Assembly: GCF_014230055.1 (NCBI RefSeq)
Contig: NZ_JACHVA010000052.1
Location: 29,222 to 93,221, forward strand
Direction: 5' to 3'
DNA from: Puniceicoccus vermicola
GTDB taxonomy: Bacteria > Verrucomicrobiota > Verrucomicrobiia > Opitutales > Puniceicoccaceae
Length of the DNA stretch: 64,000 bases
Shown here: piece by piece, positions 9,536 through 18,129 of the stretch
How the letters are laid out: every line of letters starts with the position of its first letter
How positions within the stretch are numbered: position 1 is the first letter of the stretch
Notes under the pieces: generated by a model
Databases searched by the model: none
The model's input: only the letters and a program-made list of their open reading frames with translations
Told to the model about the DNA's origin: nothing
Translations under genes and position numbers: made by a program

Positions 9536-11074
9536 CTATTCGGTAATGATCTCGAAGAGAGTGACCGTGCCACTGACTTCGAAGGCGACGGCCAAAAGCG
9601 GCGATCCGGTTGGGCTCTCCTTGGCTGGGATCACGATCATGCCTTCGGGAGCGAGGTCTCCTGCGGTTCCCTTGGCGGGATCTCCGGAAAAATTGCGGGT
9701 GTTGACGTAGGTTAGCCACTCGGGGGCGGTTGGATCGCTAAGGTCGAAGGCCATGATTCCCCCGACTCGTTCCAAGCCTAGGAAGAGGAGAGGGGTTCCG
9801 TCGATTACTGCCGAGGTGATGGCTTCGGGCTCAGGACCTTTATCATCGCTTCGGTTATCGAAAGAGTCGTTCTCGTCGTTGTTGGAGTTGAAGTTTTCGG
9901 GGATGAGTTCGGCTAGCTTTTCTTCAATCAACGAGCCGCTGTCATAGATGATGGCTCCATTGGCATCCAGAATTGAAAAGGATCGGCCACCAAAGTTGTA
10001 GAGCTCTTCATATTCGCCGTCGCCATCGATATCTCCCAGGGTGTTCGTGACCTTGAGGCGACCGAGGTTCTTTTTGGAGAGGAGCTCATCGGCATTGGGA
10101 AAAGCTTCTGTATCCAGAGTCAGGTCCTTCACGCGAACCTCCTCGCTCCAGCCGTCGTAGTCCCGTGCGTCGCCTTCGTTTGCCGTCGCAAAGTAAAGCT
10201 CACCGCCGATCTCGATGGCGGTGATCGTGTCAGGCTGGTAGAGTCCGTAAACGGGCCAGTTGCGGATGCGGATCTCCTTGTCTTTGTCACTGGCATCAAA
10301 CGGGATCTCGCGATGGTCCTGGAATCCGAGACCGACGATGGCGGTGATCGCCATCTCATTCAGATCGATGATGCCTACGGCGTTGCTTTCCTGAAGGGTG
10401 ACCATCGCCATCTGGCCGTCGGGTGAGACGGCGATGTATTCCGGCTCCAGATTCTGAGAAAGCGAGGAATTTGGATTGCCCGGACTGATGCCCTCGATCT
10501 CCATCCCATCAAAAGCTGTGAAGGGGAGGGTGACCGCCTCGGGGAAACCTGCCGAAAGGTCGGAGGGTATCTCGATGATCGAAACTGAACCCTCAGGGTC
10601 GATGGAATAGTCGTCGGAGGGTTCTCCTTCATTTGCGCAGAGGAGCATCTGGCCGTTCGGCGTGAAAGTCACCATGTCGGGCAGAGCACCGACTTCAACC
10701 TGACTCAGCGGATTACCCTCGCGATCAAAGAAGGCCACCAATCCTGGATCTGTGTTGGGATCTGCTGAAATGGCAAGAGCGATCAAACCCTCGTGGACCG
10801 CGACGGACTGGACATCGGCACCGAGACTGTCGATGGTGATCGAGAAGGAACGAGTGGGATTGGAAACGTCGGAAATATCGATCACGTCGATGCCGGGAAG
10901 GTCTCCATTGACGACATACAACTGCTTGGATTCGGGATCGAATTGAAGAATTTCAGCAGCTGACTCGTCGAAGACTCCCGTTTTCCAAGTGCCGACCGGT
11001 TTTAAGGTCAGGGCGCTGGCGGAGATCGCCGGAAGCAGGATGAGCGAGGAAAGAGTGGCGATGGATCGTTTCAT
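9536..11074 (-). CDS. Choice-of-anchor I family secreted beta-propeller-like protein
   Basis: This 512-residue protein has an N-terminal signal peptide (MKRSIATLSSLILLPAISASA). The body shows repeated blade-like units typical of the choice-of-anchor I family: KQLYVVNGDLPGIDVIDIS, TPNGQMLLCANEGEPSDDY, LEPEYIAVSPDGQMAMVTL and TANEGDARDYDG, then KGPEPEAITSAVIDGTPLL. Such proteins are exported or surface-attached; their activity is not firmly known. No C-terminal sorting signal is obvious here. Family-level calls rest on these motifs. It is monocistronic as far as can be seen. Confidence 0.85.
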   Translation of the reverse strand: MKRSIATLSSLILLPAISASALTLKPVGTWKTGVFDESAAEILQFDPESKQLYVVNGDLPGIDVIDISDVSNPTRSFSITIDSLGADVQSVAVHEGLIALAISADPNTDPGLVAFFDREGNPLSQVEVGALPDMVTFTPNGQMLLCANEGEPSDDYSIDPEGSVSIIEIPSDLSAGFPEAVTLPFTAFDGMEIEGISPGNPNSSLSQNLEPEYIAVSPDGQMAMVTLQESNAVGIIDLNEMAITAIVGLGFQDHREIPFDASDKDKEIRIRNWPVYGLYQPDTITAIEIGGELYFATANEGDARDYDGWSEEVRVKDLTLDTEAFPNADELLSKKNLGRLKVTNTLGDIDGDGEYEELYNFGGRSFSILDANGAIIYDSGSLIEEKLAELIPENFNSNNDENDSFDNRSDDKGPEPEAITSAVIDGTPLLFLGLERVGGIMAFDLSDPTAPEWLTYVNTRNFSGDPAKGTAGDLAPEGMIVIPAKESPTGSPLLAVAFEVSGTVTLFEIITE

Positions 11075-11314
11075 GGGTTTAAAAAAATCGAAGCATGACT
11101 TGTCACAGGTTTTACCGGCTTGGACAAGCGGGTAGCTTCGAAACTCTGTGACATTCTCGATACAGAGGGAGAGGGGACCGGGACCATTCGTGATTCCGGT
11201 ATACCTAGTGTTGGAACCCCCTGATCTGGAGTTGTCGCTCGATAACCACGGTTGGATCTGTGGCCTCTTTCTGAAAACTAAAGTTCGCTGATCCTAAGCG
11301 CGTAGAGCTGTACA

Positions 11315-11344
11315 AAAAAAGCGGGCCGGATTGCTCCGGCCCGC
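11315..11344 (-). terminator. Intrinsic terminator for porin gene
   Basis: A GC-rich hairpin with arms AGCGG-G-CCGG and CCGG-CCGCT (one bulged G) surrounds the loop ATTGCT and is preceded by seven A residues, giving a T tract on the minus strand. It sits 40 bases beyond the stop of the porin gene. The remaining stretch from 11075 to 11314 shows no gene. Confidence 0.8.
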
Positions 11345-11384
11345 TCGGGATTTGTCCAACTGATAAGAAGGATTGAGAATTTAA

Positions 11385-12587
11385 TTAGAAGCGCATGCGA
11401 AGGGCACCGTAAACGGTGACGGCTTCGACTTGGTCAGTTCCTTCGTTTTCGAGGGTGGAGTAGGCTACGCCGCCCATGACCTTCAGGTTGTTGCCGGAGA
11501 TGTAGTAGTTCGCTCCGAGATACCAGGACTGCCATTTGTCGCCTTCGTCGGCGTCGGAGTCACCCTTGGCATCGTCGATCGCAGCACGACCGAGGTAGCG
11601 GGACTGAACACCAATCGTGTCGCTGGTGTTGGAGTCAAGATAGTCGTATTGACCGACGATCTGCAGCTTGGGAGTGACGTAGAACCAAGGCATCACAACT
11701 ACACCAGTGACGTCTGCCTCTTCTTCGGTGAGCGTTCCCCAGAGGAGGTTACCCATGATCCCGAAAGCACCGACTTCGAATTCGGCCCCGAGCGAGTAAG
11801 ATTGCTCAAACTGATAGGCTTCGTCGCTGTCGTTGTCTTGATTCTGAATGGTGTCGAAGAAGATACCTGCTGACATGTCTTCGGGAAGATAGTCGCTTGC
11901 ATCGAAACCGGCGCGGAGATTGTATTGGAAGTGTGAATCCAAGTCGGAGTCGATCACGTTGTCGTTCTCGTTCTCACCGTTGAAAATACCGGCGACCAGT
12001 GCGATCGGCCCAGCTTCCCCTTCGGCCCACATTCCGACGTTCTTTTCGGCGGCGAAGAAGTTGGCAGCGTAGGAGCGCTCAATGGTGATGATGTCAGTCG
12101 AGGAAGTCGCTTCTTCCATGCCGATGACCGGCTTGGTCTTTCCGACTCCGATGTCCACACCGTCGATACCGGTGTAAACCATGGTCCCGGTATCGAGGTT
12201 CGCGCCTTCAGGGAGAAGGTTCATCCGGAAGTCGAACTTCAGGTTCTGATAGAGAGAGCCCTGGGTTCCGATGCGGAGACGGCGGATTTCAAAAGTGCTA
12301 TAGTCGTTGGTCGGTGCACCATCGACGTCCGAGGACGGAGAAACGTATCCGAACTGGAACTGTGCACGACCGCGGATGACCAGCTTCTTCGTGTCGCTGC
12401 GCTTAGGAGTCACATAGACCGGATCCTTGTCAGAGGAGGATCCTTTCATGCTGTTTGCCTGCGCCTCGGTGATGAAGCCGTTTGCTACTAGCGTATCCAA
12501 AAGTTGAGCATCAGCCGCTGAGGCAGATCCAACTCCGAGCAACGCACCTGCAGCCATAAGGCCGAGGATCTTCGTTTTATTCTTCAT
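11385..12587 (-). CDS. Outer-membrane porin, phosphate-selective porin O/P type
   Basis: The product has 400 residues with a signal peptide (LGLMAAGALLGVGSASA). It ends in MRF, the terminal phenylalanine expected of outer-membrane barrels. The mature region opens with a short helical segment (LLDTLVANGFITEAQANSM) seen in many verrucomicrobial and planctomycetal porins, then RGRAQFQFGYV, RRLRIGTQGSLYQNLKFDF and KTKPVIGMEEATSS, which fit the porin O/P family. The family name reflects Pseudomonas OprP; phosphate specificity is not implied. It is followed by its own terminator, suggesting a strongly expressed monocistronic gene. Confidence 0.85.
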   Translation of the reverse strand: MKNKTKILGLMAAGALLGVGSASAADAQLLDTLVANGFITEAQANSMKGSSSDKDPVYVTPKRSDTKKLVIRGRAQFQFGYVSPSSDVDGAPTNDYSTFEIRRLRIGTQGSLYQNLKFDFRMNLLPEGANLDTGTMVYTGIDGVDIGVGKTKPVIGMEEATSSTDIITIERSYAANFFAAEKNVGMWAEGEAGPIALVAGIFNGENENDNVIDSDLDSHFQYNLRAGFDASDYLPEDMSAGIFFDTIQNQDNDSDEAYQFEQSYSLGAEFEVGAFGIMGNLLWGTLTEEEADVTGVVVMPWFYVTPKLQIVGQYDYLDSNTSDTIGVQSRYLGRAAIDDAKGDSDADEGDKWQSWYLGANYYISGNNLKVMGGVAYSTLENEGTDQVEAVTVYGALRMRF

Positions 12588-13397
12588 GTCTGGGTTTTGT
12601 TGTTTTGTTTTCGTGGCCAGTAATTTTTGTAAGCCAGCGCGATCGAATCCGCGTCTCTCTATACGGGCAATCCCGAATCAGATTTGTGTCTGTATTGTCA
12701 CAATGCCCCTATAGTCTCGGCGCAAGGCTGTTGTCGGCTTTGGGCAGGGGAGGCGAATCTGATGAGCTGTGGACGAGAGTTGGCGAGCCTTTGGAATGGG
12801 AACGGAAGGCGTCTTTGGGGCCGCGATTGGAGTTTCGACCTCGATGGTTTTCCTTCTTGTCCGGTTTAGCGCGGTTCTCGAGCGTCCCGGGGCGGGCCTC
12901 GATTTTATCCGGTCTTCGAGTCGTATTCAGGATTGAAAATACAGGAAGTGGCGGAGGGCGAGAGGATCTCCGAGTTTCTGCTTCAGGTTGAAGGGGAGGA
13001 TTTCTCGGGTAACGCCGTAACCAAGGTATGGAGTTTGAAGCTGAAAGAGGGAGGTTCAGGTCGGGAGAGGATTGAGCCGGAGGATCTTTTTGTTTCTGAG
13101 CCGAGGGGAGAAGAGATTGTCTTGGTGGATCGAGTGGGTTTTGGGTCCCATGCGGACCGGCCGGGATTGCTTTTCAATTATCGAATCGAGAGGGTTCGCG
13201 TCTCGGTGATCCGTCCTGACAAGGAATGATCTTTTGTGCCAGCTCTCGGGCTTCTGGGATTGCTCATTTTCCGGCAGTGGAGATTGAATCGTCGGGAGTT
13301 GTGAGGGAAATCCTTATCGTTTTCGCGGCACGTATTTTTCGAAATAGGAGCAGTGGGCTTTCTGTCTTGCCGGATATTTTCGGCTCGGTAGAGTTTT
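12588..13397. other. Long stretch without a confident gene
   Basis: About 800 bases between the porin and the protease gene carry only short, weak frames. The best is on the plus strand from a TTG at 12933 to 13229 (98 residues, including VWSLKLKEGGSGRERIEPE and EEIVLVDRVGFGSHADRPG); it has a fairly protein-like composition but no good start and no recognised family. Its frame is open upstream to a stop at 12867. It may be a degraded or frameshifted gene whose N-terminal part lies around 12700-12930 in another frame. The region must also hold the porin promoter. Confidence 0.4.
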
Positions 13398-14633
13398 ATG
13401 ATCATGAGTGCGCGTGGCATTTTTGACCGTTTTATCCGCCGCCCTTTAATTCTGGGTGGTCTCTTCATGGTAGTTTGCCTGAGGGGAGAGGAGGAAACCT
13501 ATTCGGAATGGACCGGGATTGACGGGCGCACTTTGGAAGCTCGCATCAATTTTGTCGAAAAAGGGTTGGTGCGGATGGAGCGCGTGGATGGAGTTGTCTT
13601 CGATATTCCGATTGAGCGCTTTGCCGAGAAGGATCGTTCAAAGATTCTGGCTTGGAAGCCGCCTCAGATCGAAGTGCCCGAAGCGGATGATGCGGTCTTG
13701 GTTCTCGAAACGGAAAATGGACGGGGCAGTGGCTTCTTGGTCCAGAGTATGGGAGAGGTCTGGGTTTACACGAATCAGCACGTGATCGGCGATGCCTCTT
13801 CGGTGCGAGCCATGGACACTCATGGGAATGAGATTGAGCTGGGGCGTTTAGAGATTGCTAAGGATCGGGATATTGCCCGATTCAGGACCTCGACCAACCG
13901 TGGCTTGGAATTGTCCTCGGGCACCAAGACGGGTGAGAAAATTGTCGTTTTCGGCAACAGTCAGGGGACTGGAGTGATTACTCGTAGTAAGGGAGAGGTC
14001 TTGGGCATTTCCTGGAAAACGGTGGAGGTCTCTGCAGAGATCGTTTCCGGAAATTCGGGTGGGCCAGTGATGACCGAAGAAGGAGAGGTCTTGGGGATTT
14101 CCACTTATGTCCAATTTGGCGAATACTCTGCAGATCGCACTGTGGAAGATACCCGGTATGAGAAGCCGCGGCGTTTTGCCCTGAGGCTTGATCGGCCCAT
14201 CGACTTTGTTGAAGTGACTCGCTGGGATTATGAGCAGGTATACAATACACTCCACGAACATTTTTCCGTGTTCGACGAGAGCTTCGCTTTTGCGATGACG
14301 ATTCTTTCTGACCCTACCGGGCGAGTGATGACGGGTAATTTTGATTCTTCGGAGGTCGTAAAGATCGCTGAAGATCATAACGACGATGTTGCCCGGATTC
14401 CGGGATTAGCGAGCTCGGGAATCTCCTATCGCAGTAAGGTTCGTAAAATTTCCTCCCGTTTTATCGATACTCTGGAGGATGCCTACCGGGTTGGAGAGAA
14501 TTCTCTCAAAGAGGCTCGGTTCTCACTGCGTGACGAGCGTTTTGGCTGGTTTCAGTCGCAGATCAAAGAGCGAGAGGAGATGCAGGCGGGTTTGAAGCAA
14601 GAGGTAGAACGAGTTGAAAATTCCTTCAATTGA
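13398..14633 (+). CDS. Exported SHD1-like domain plus trypsin-like serine protease
   Basis: The 411-residue product begins with a membrane-targeting segment (LILGGLFMVVCLRG). Residues about 38-85 match the SHD1-like pattern common in Verrucomicrobiota exported proteins: WTGIDGRTLEARI, VRMERVDGVVFDIPIERF, then KDRSKI. A trypsin-like fold follows with a complete triad: His128 (YTNQHVIGD), Asp158 (DRDIARF) and Ser220 (SGNSGGPV). The C-terminal 150 residues are mostly helical and unassigned; there is no PDZ domain as in DegP. It is probably an envelope protease; the substrate is unknown. Confidence 0.82.
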   Translation: MIMSARGIFDRFIRRPLILGGLFMVVCLRGEEETYSEWTGIDGRTLEARINFVEKGLVRMERVDGVVFDIPIERFAEKDRSKILAWKPPQIEVPEADDAVLVLETENGRGSGFLVQSMGEVWVYTNQHVIGDASSVRAMDTHGNEIELGRLEIAKDRDIARFRTSTNRGLELSSGTKTGEKIVVFGNSQGTGVITRSKGEVLGISWKTVEVSAEIVSGNSGGPVMTEEGEVLGISTYVQFGEYSADRTVEDTRYEKPRRFALRLDRPIDFVEVTRWDYEQVYNTLHEHFSVFDESFAFAMTILSDPTGRVMTGNFDSSEVVKIAEDHNDDVARIPGLASSGISYRSKVRKISSRFIDTLEDAYRVGENSLKEARFSLRDERFGWFQSQIKEREEMQAGLKQEVERVENSFN

Positions 14634-14768
14634 GTCAGTGCTACCTTTTTCACAGGAGGGCTCAGCACTCTACCGCCACCTCCCTTGCGGTCTCGTTGAC
14701 TTGAGAAAGCTCGACCAGCTTCAGGTGTAGATTCGGACCCAGGTCCGGCAACCGGGGCGAACCGCAAG

Positions 14769-16991
14769 TTAATACTGATAATTCGGGAAGTCGGTTTCCA
14801 AGAGCCCTTCACGGGGTTCAAAGAAGATCGTGGTGTAGATGCCTCCCCGGATTTCTTCGTAGCTCGGGGTCTTGTTGTACCCGATTTCTGCCCCGAAGGC
14901 CCATTGCTCGGTGAGGAACATCATTCCTTTCAGATTGGAAATGAGGATACCGGTCGATTCGCTGGTGCCGCTGAAGGTGCGGTTGTCAGGAGCGAGCGGA
15001 AAGTAGTTGGAAGAGGCCTGTTTGTTCGACTGACCGCCGGCGCCGAGTTCCCCTTTGAAGAGGTAGTCTTTCCCTTCCTCCGTCATGAACTGCAGATTGA
15101 TCAATCCTTGAGCCAGGTATTCGGGACTGAAGTAACCCCCGTGACCGTAGGTGAAGAAGTTTTGGTTATTGTTAAAGCTGTAGAAGGTGATGATGGGGCC
15201 GAAGTTCACATAGTGGAAATCATCAGGCTTGAAGGTCCGGGTCAGGCCGAGGTCGATTCGGATCTTTTCGTTATCGGCTACATTCTGACCGCTCAACTTG
15301 GCGATTTCCATCGATCCGTAGAAGTTCAGGGTTTCCTTGAACGAGTGGAAGACGGAGAGGTGAAGGCCGGTTTCAAGGACGCGCCCCCAGACCAGTGAGG
15401 AGTAGGGGTCTTTCATCCCGGTGTAACTCAGGAGCGACTCTTTGACGGAGCGGCGGTAGATTTCCAGGTCCCATGAACCGGAGTCGTAGAGGGTTTGGAA
15501 TCCGACGCGCCCGGTGAAATCAGAATCGGCTGCTCCTCCCAATGGAGTCATCCCGATTTCGATGTAGGGCGAGATCCAATCCTCGCGGTAGTAGCCGATC
15601 GTCGGCTCGATCATTCCATTGTAGGAGGTGTTCGGGGTAATGACGTAACCCGGATTCGGAGTGGTGGGATACAATCCAATCGTGGCGAAGTTGGGAAGCT
15701 CGCCTGCATCCAGATTAACCAATCCGATGCTGACGTCGAAGCGGTTGACTGCGTCGGAAAAAATGGTTCCTGAAACTTTCGGACCGTAGGCAGCATTTAG
15801 CTCGCTCAAGCCGGGATCGCCGTCTCGGGCGACAAATTCGACAGAAAGTTCCGCTTTGGGGGCGTTGATGTTTTGGGTCAGCGGCATACTTTCGGCCTCG
15901 CCGCGAGGAGCCAGCTGGCTCGCCTTGAGATAGAGGCGGCGATCATAGTAGCGCTCGCTGGTGTAGAGAGCGTAAATGTCGCCGAGGGGGCCGCCATATT
16001 CATTGACGAGTTTCTGGATGCGGTCCCAGTTCCCTTCTCGCGACAGTGAGGCGTAGAGGCCTACAGCGGCAACTTGGTCGCGGTCCTGCCGGTAAAGGTC
16101 GAGGAAGAGGTTGGCGGACTTGTCGAGCTGATTGAGGTGGTAGTAGCTCCAAGCTTCGATCACGCGCTCACCCCGGGTCAGCGGGCGATTCTGGGAAATG
16201 CGTTTCAGATCGGTGAGGGTATCCTCATAGCGCTCCGCCTTGAAGGAGGAGATGGCGCGGGTCATGTAGATGTCTCCGAGGATGTCCTGCATTCCCGGGT
16301 AGGCCGTCAATTTCCAGCGGGCGACGGCTTCGGCCTGCTGAAGGTATCCTTCATTGTAGAGGGAGAGGGCGAGCCCGTAGGCCGCTTCGTTGAAATTCTC
16401 GTCCCAGCGGAGGGATTGTTCAAACCACTCGATGGCCTTGGGGTAGTTCTCGTCCTTGAAGTAGGACCACCCGAGGGCACCAGCCATTCCGACGTCCTGA
16501 TTTTCGAGGACCCAAGGTTCGAGTTCAGCATATTGCTTGTCGGCGAGGAGTTGCCCGGGATCAAAACCGCTCTCGGCGACTTGTTCTTCCTGTGCGAACC
16601 CTGTCTGGGTGTCGCCAAAAACGATGGTCGGGCTGTTGGGAGACTCAATTGCCTCGGCAACTGGCTGTGGGGCGGGGAGGAGAACCTGGGTGGGGATTCC
16701 CTGTTGGCCGACGGCTTGACTCCGTGGGCGCTGAGTAGGGACAACCGTGCTCGGGGGGCCGGATTGGGCAGGGCTGGTTTCGGGGAGAAAGTAGGAGGGA
16801 TCCTGATTGGCCGTGGGGGCCGAACCTCGGGATTGGGGGGTAGGATTGGCTGGGCTCGGCGCAAGAATCTCTTCCATTGATGTAGGGAAGAGGCCTTGTT
16901 CCTCATAGTTTTGAGCGCCTAGGGTTTGTCCGAGAAGGATTGCCGAGGTCATCCAGGCGATTCGCCAGCGAGATGAGTTAACAAGGTTCAT
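14769..16991 (-). CDS. bcsC: Cellulose synthase operon protein C-like: TPR periplasmic scaffold plus outer-membrane barrel
   Basis: The protein has 740 residues, much shorter than the roughly 1150 of Escherichia coli BcsC. A signal peptide (AWMTSAILLGQTLGAQ) is followed by a low-complexity Pro/Ser/Gln-rich segment to about residue 130. A short set of TPR-like helices comes next (ALGWSYFKDENYPKAIEWFEQSL, in pieces to about residue 320). The last 370 residues are alternating strands typical of the BcsC barrel domain, ending in the aromatic FPNYQY. Position as last gene of the bcsABZC cluster supports the role as the export pore for cellulose. Fewer TPRs than usual is the main oddity. Confidence 0.85.
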   Translation of the reverse strand: MNLVNSSRWRIAWMTSAILLGQTLGAQNYEEQGLFPTSMEEILAPSPANPTPQSRGSAPTANQDPSYFLPETSPAQSGPPSTVVPTQRPRSQAVGQQGIPTQVLLPAPQPVAEAIESPNSPTIVFGDTQTGFAQEEQVAESGFDPGQLLADKQYAELEPWVLENQDVGMAGALGWSYFKDENYPKAIEWFEQSLRWDENFNEAAYGLALSLYNEGYLQQAEAVARWKLTAYPGMQDILGDIYMTRAISSFKAERYEDTLTDLKRISQNRPLTRGERVIEAWSYYHLNQLDKSANLFLDLYRQDRDQVAAVGLYASLSREGNWDRIQKLVNEYGGPLGDIYALYTSERYYDRRLYLKASQLAPRGEAESMPLTQNINAPKAELSVEFVARDGDPGLSELNAAYGPKVSGTIFSDAVNRFDVSIGLVNLDAGELPNFATIGLYPTTPNPGYVITPNTSYNGMIEPTIGYYREDWISPYIEIGMTPLGGAADSDFTGRVGFQTLYDSGSWDLEIYRRSVKESLLSYTGMKDPYSSLVWGRVLETGLHLSVFHSFKETLNFYGSMEIAKLSGQNVADNEKIRIDLGLTRTFKPDDFHYVNFGPIITFYSFNNNQNFFTYGHGGYFSPEYLAQGLINLQFMTEEGKDYLFKGELGAGGQSNKQASSNYFPLAPDNRTFSGTSESTGILISNLKGMMFLTEQWAFGAEIGYNKTPSYEEIRGGIYTTIFFEPREGLLETDFPNYQY

Positions 16992-17022
16992 AGAATCAAT
17001 GATGCGTTGGTTTACGAAAGCG

Positions 17023-18114
17023 TTATGGATGAGGCAATGAAGAATACTTTTTCGATTCTTGCTCTGCGATGTCGGAAAGGAGCCTCAGGCAGGCGGAATA
17101 ATAGGAAGAGTAATTTTCGGAGGATCCAGAGGGCGCCGGGACGTTCTTTGGATCGATCAGATGGTAGACGGCGATCATGCCCGGAATCACGGTGTACTCG
17201 CCCGGTTCATTTGTGGCGAGGTTCACTTGATCTGGGAGGAGATAGATATTTGAGGTATGTTTAGCCCAGTTACGGAAGGGTTCGTAGAGCGCGGAATCAT
17301 TTTCTCCTGCCCAGTCGAGGTAGAGGGGAATCCGGACTGCGTTGTAGCCGTAGACTGGAGTGAAATTCTCGGGGAGCCTGAGGGAGCCGTCTTTTGAGAT
17401 AAAAAGCCAGTCGGGGGGGAGGTCCCATTTTCCGAATCGGGCTTTTGCAATGAGACGGGTTCCGGAAAGGTAGAGGCTGTCCCAAATGTAGGAGGGATCC
17501 ATGCGCTTGACGTCGAGTAAGGCAGGAAAAACCCAGTAGCTGAGGTTAACGATGACCCCGTCGGACTTCTCGAATCCGGCTCCTCCAGGGAGAAGAAGGG
17601 GGCCGTAATTGCTGTCGACTACCATCGTTTGCCGGAGCGTCCGCACGATTTGCTTCGACTCTTCGAGTAGTCGCTCGTTTTGCCAAAGCTCGTTGGCGCG
17701 TAGGAGTGCCCAGGCGATGAGGAGATCTCCATCCGTAGCGTTGTTCTTATCGGTGGTGGGATTTGGCTTTTGCGCCGGATCCCATTTCCAGGCGAAAAGG
17801 TTGTCGTCGCGAACTTGGAGATTCTTTTGTGTCCAGGACCAGATGATCGAAAAGGTGGCGAGATCTCGGTTTTTCACCGCAAGGAGCATCCCGTAACCCT
17901 GTCCCTCCGAATGGGAAATGTCTCCGTTTGCGGTGTCGATGACGCGCCCGTCGGAGGAAACGAAGTCCTTCTTGAAGGCGTTCCAGTCCTGCTTGCCTTG
18001 GGTGTTACGCGCCAAAGTAAATCCTTTGAAATTCGACTGAGCGTCGGCGAGGGAGGCGGTCGCGGTCAATAAGAACAGCGTCAGGATACTCGCGAAGGGG
18101 CGTTTGAAGTCCAT
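17023..18114 (-). CDS. bcsZ: Periplasmic endoglucanase of glycoside hydrolase family 8
   Basis: A signal peptide (ILTLFLLTATASLADA) is followed by a GH8 domain in a 363-residue protein, the family's normal length. The catalytic acid is probably Glu70 in DISHSEGQGYGM, and the second carboxylate is in the NATDGDLLIAWALL segment (Asp128-Asp130). The C-terminal part keeps YGYNAVRIPLYLDWA. BcsZ hydrolyses beta-1,4-glucan in the periplasm and tunes cellulose export and length. It lies between bcsB and bcsC with short gaps of 15 and 31 bases, so a single operon is likely. Confidence 0.93.
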   Translation of the reverse strand: MDFKRPFASILTLFLLTATASLADAQSNFKGFTLARNTQGKQDWNAFKKDFVSSDGRVIDTANGDISHSEGQGYGMLLAVKNRDLATFSIIWSWTQKNLQVRDDNLFAWKWDPAQKPNPTTDKNNATDGDLLIAWALLRANELWQNERLLEESKQIVRTLRQTMVVDSNYGPLLLPGGAGFEKSDGVIVNLSYWVFPALLDVKRMDPSYIWDSLYLSGTRLIAKARFGKWDLPPDWLFISKDGSLRLPENFTPVYGYNAVRIPLYLDWAGENDSALYEPFRNWAKHTSNIYLLPDQVNLATNEPGEYTVIPGMIAVYHLIDPKNVPAPSGSSENYSSYYSACLRLLSDIAEQESKKYSSLPHP

Positions 18115-18129
18115 GAATCGATACGCTGG

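Noticed and set aside
16074..16880. Plus-strand frame of 268 residues inside bcsC
   Set aside because: Shadow of the TPR region on the opposite strand; composition biased and no family.
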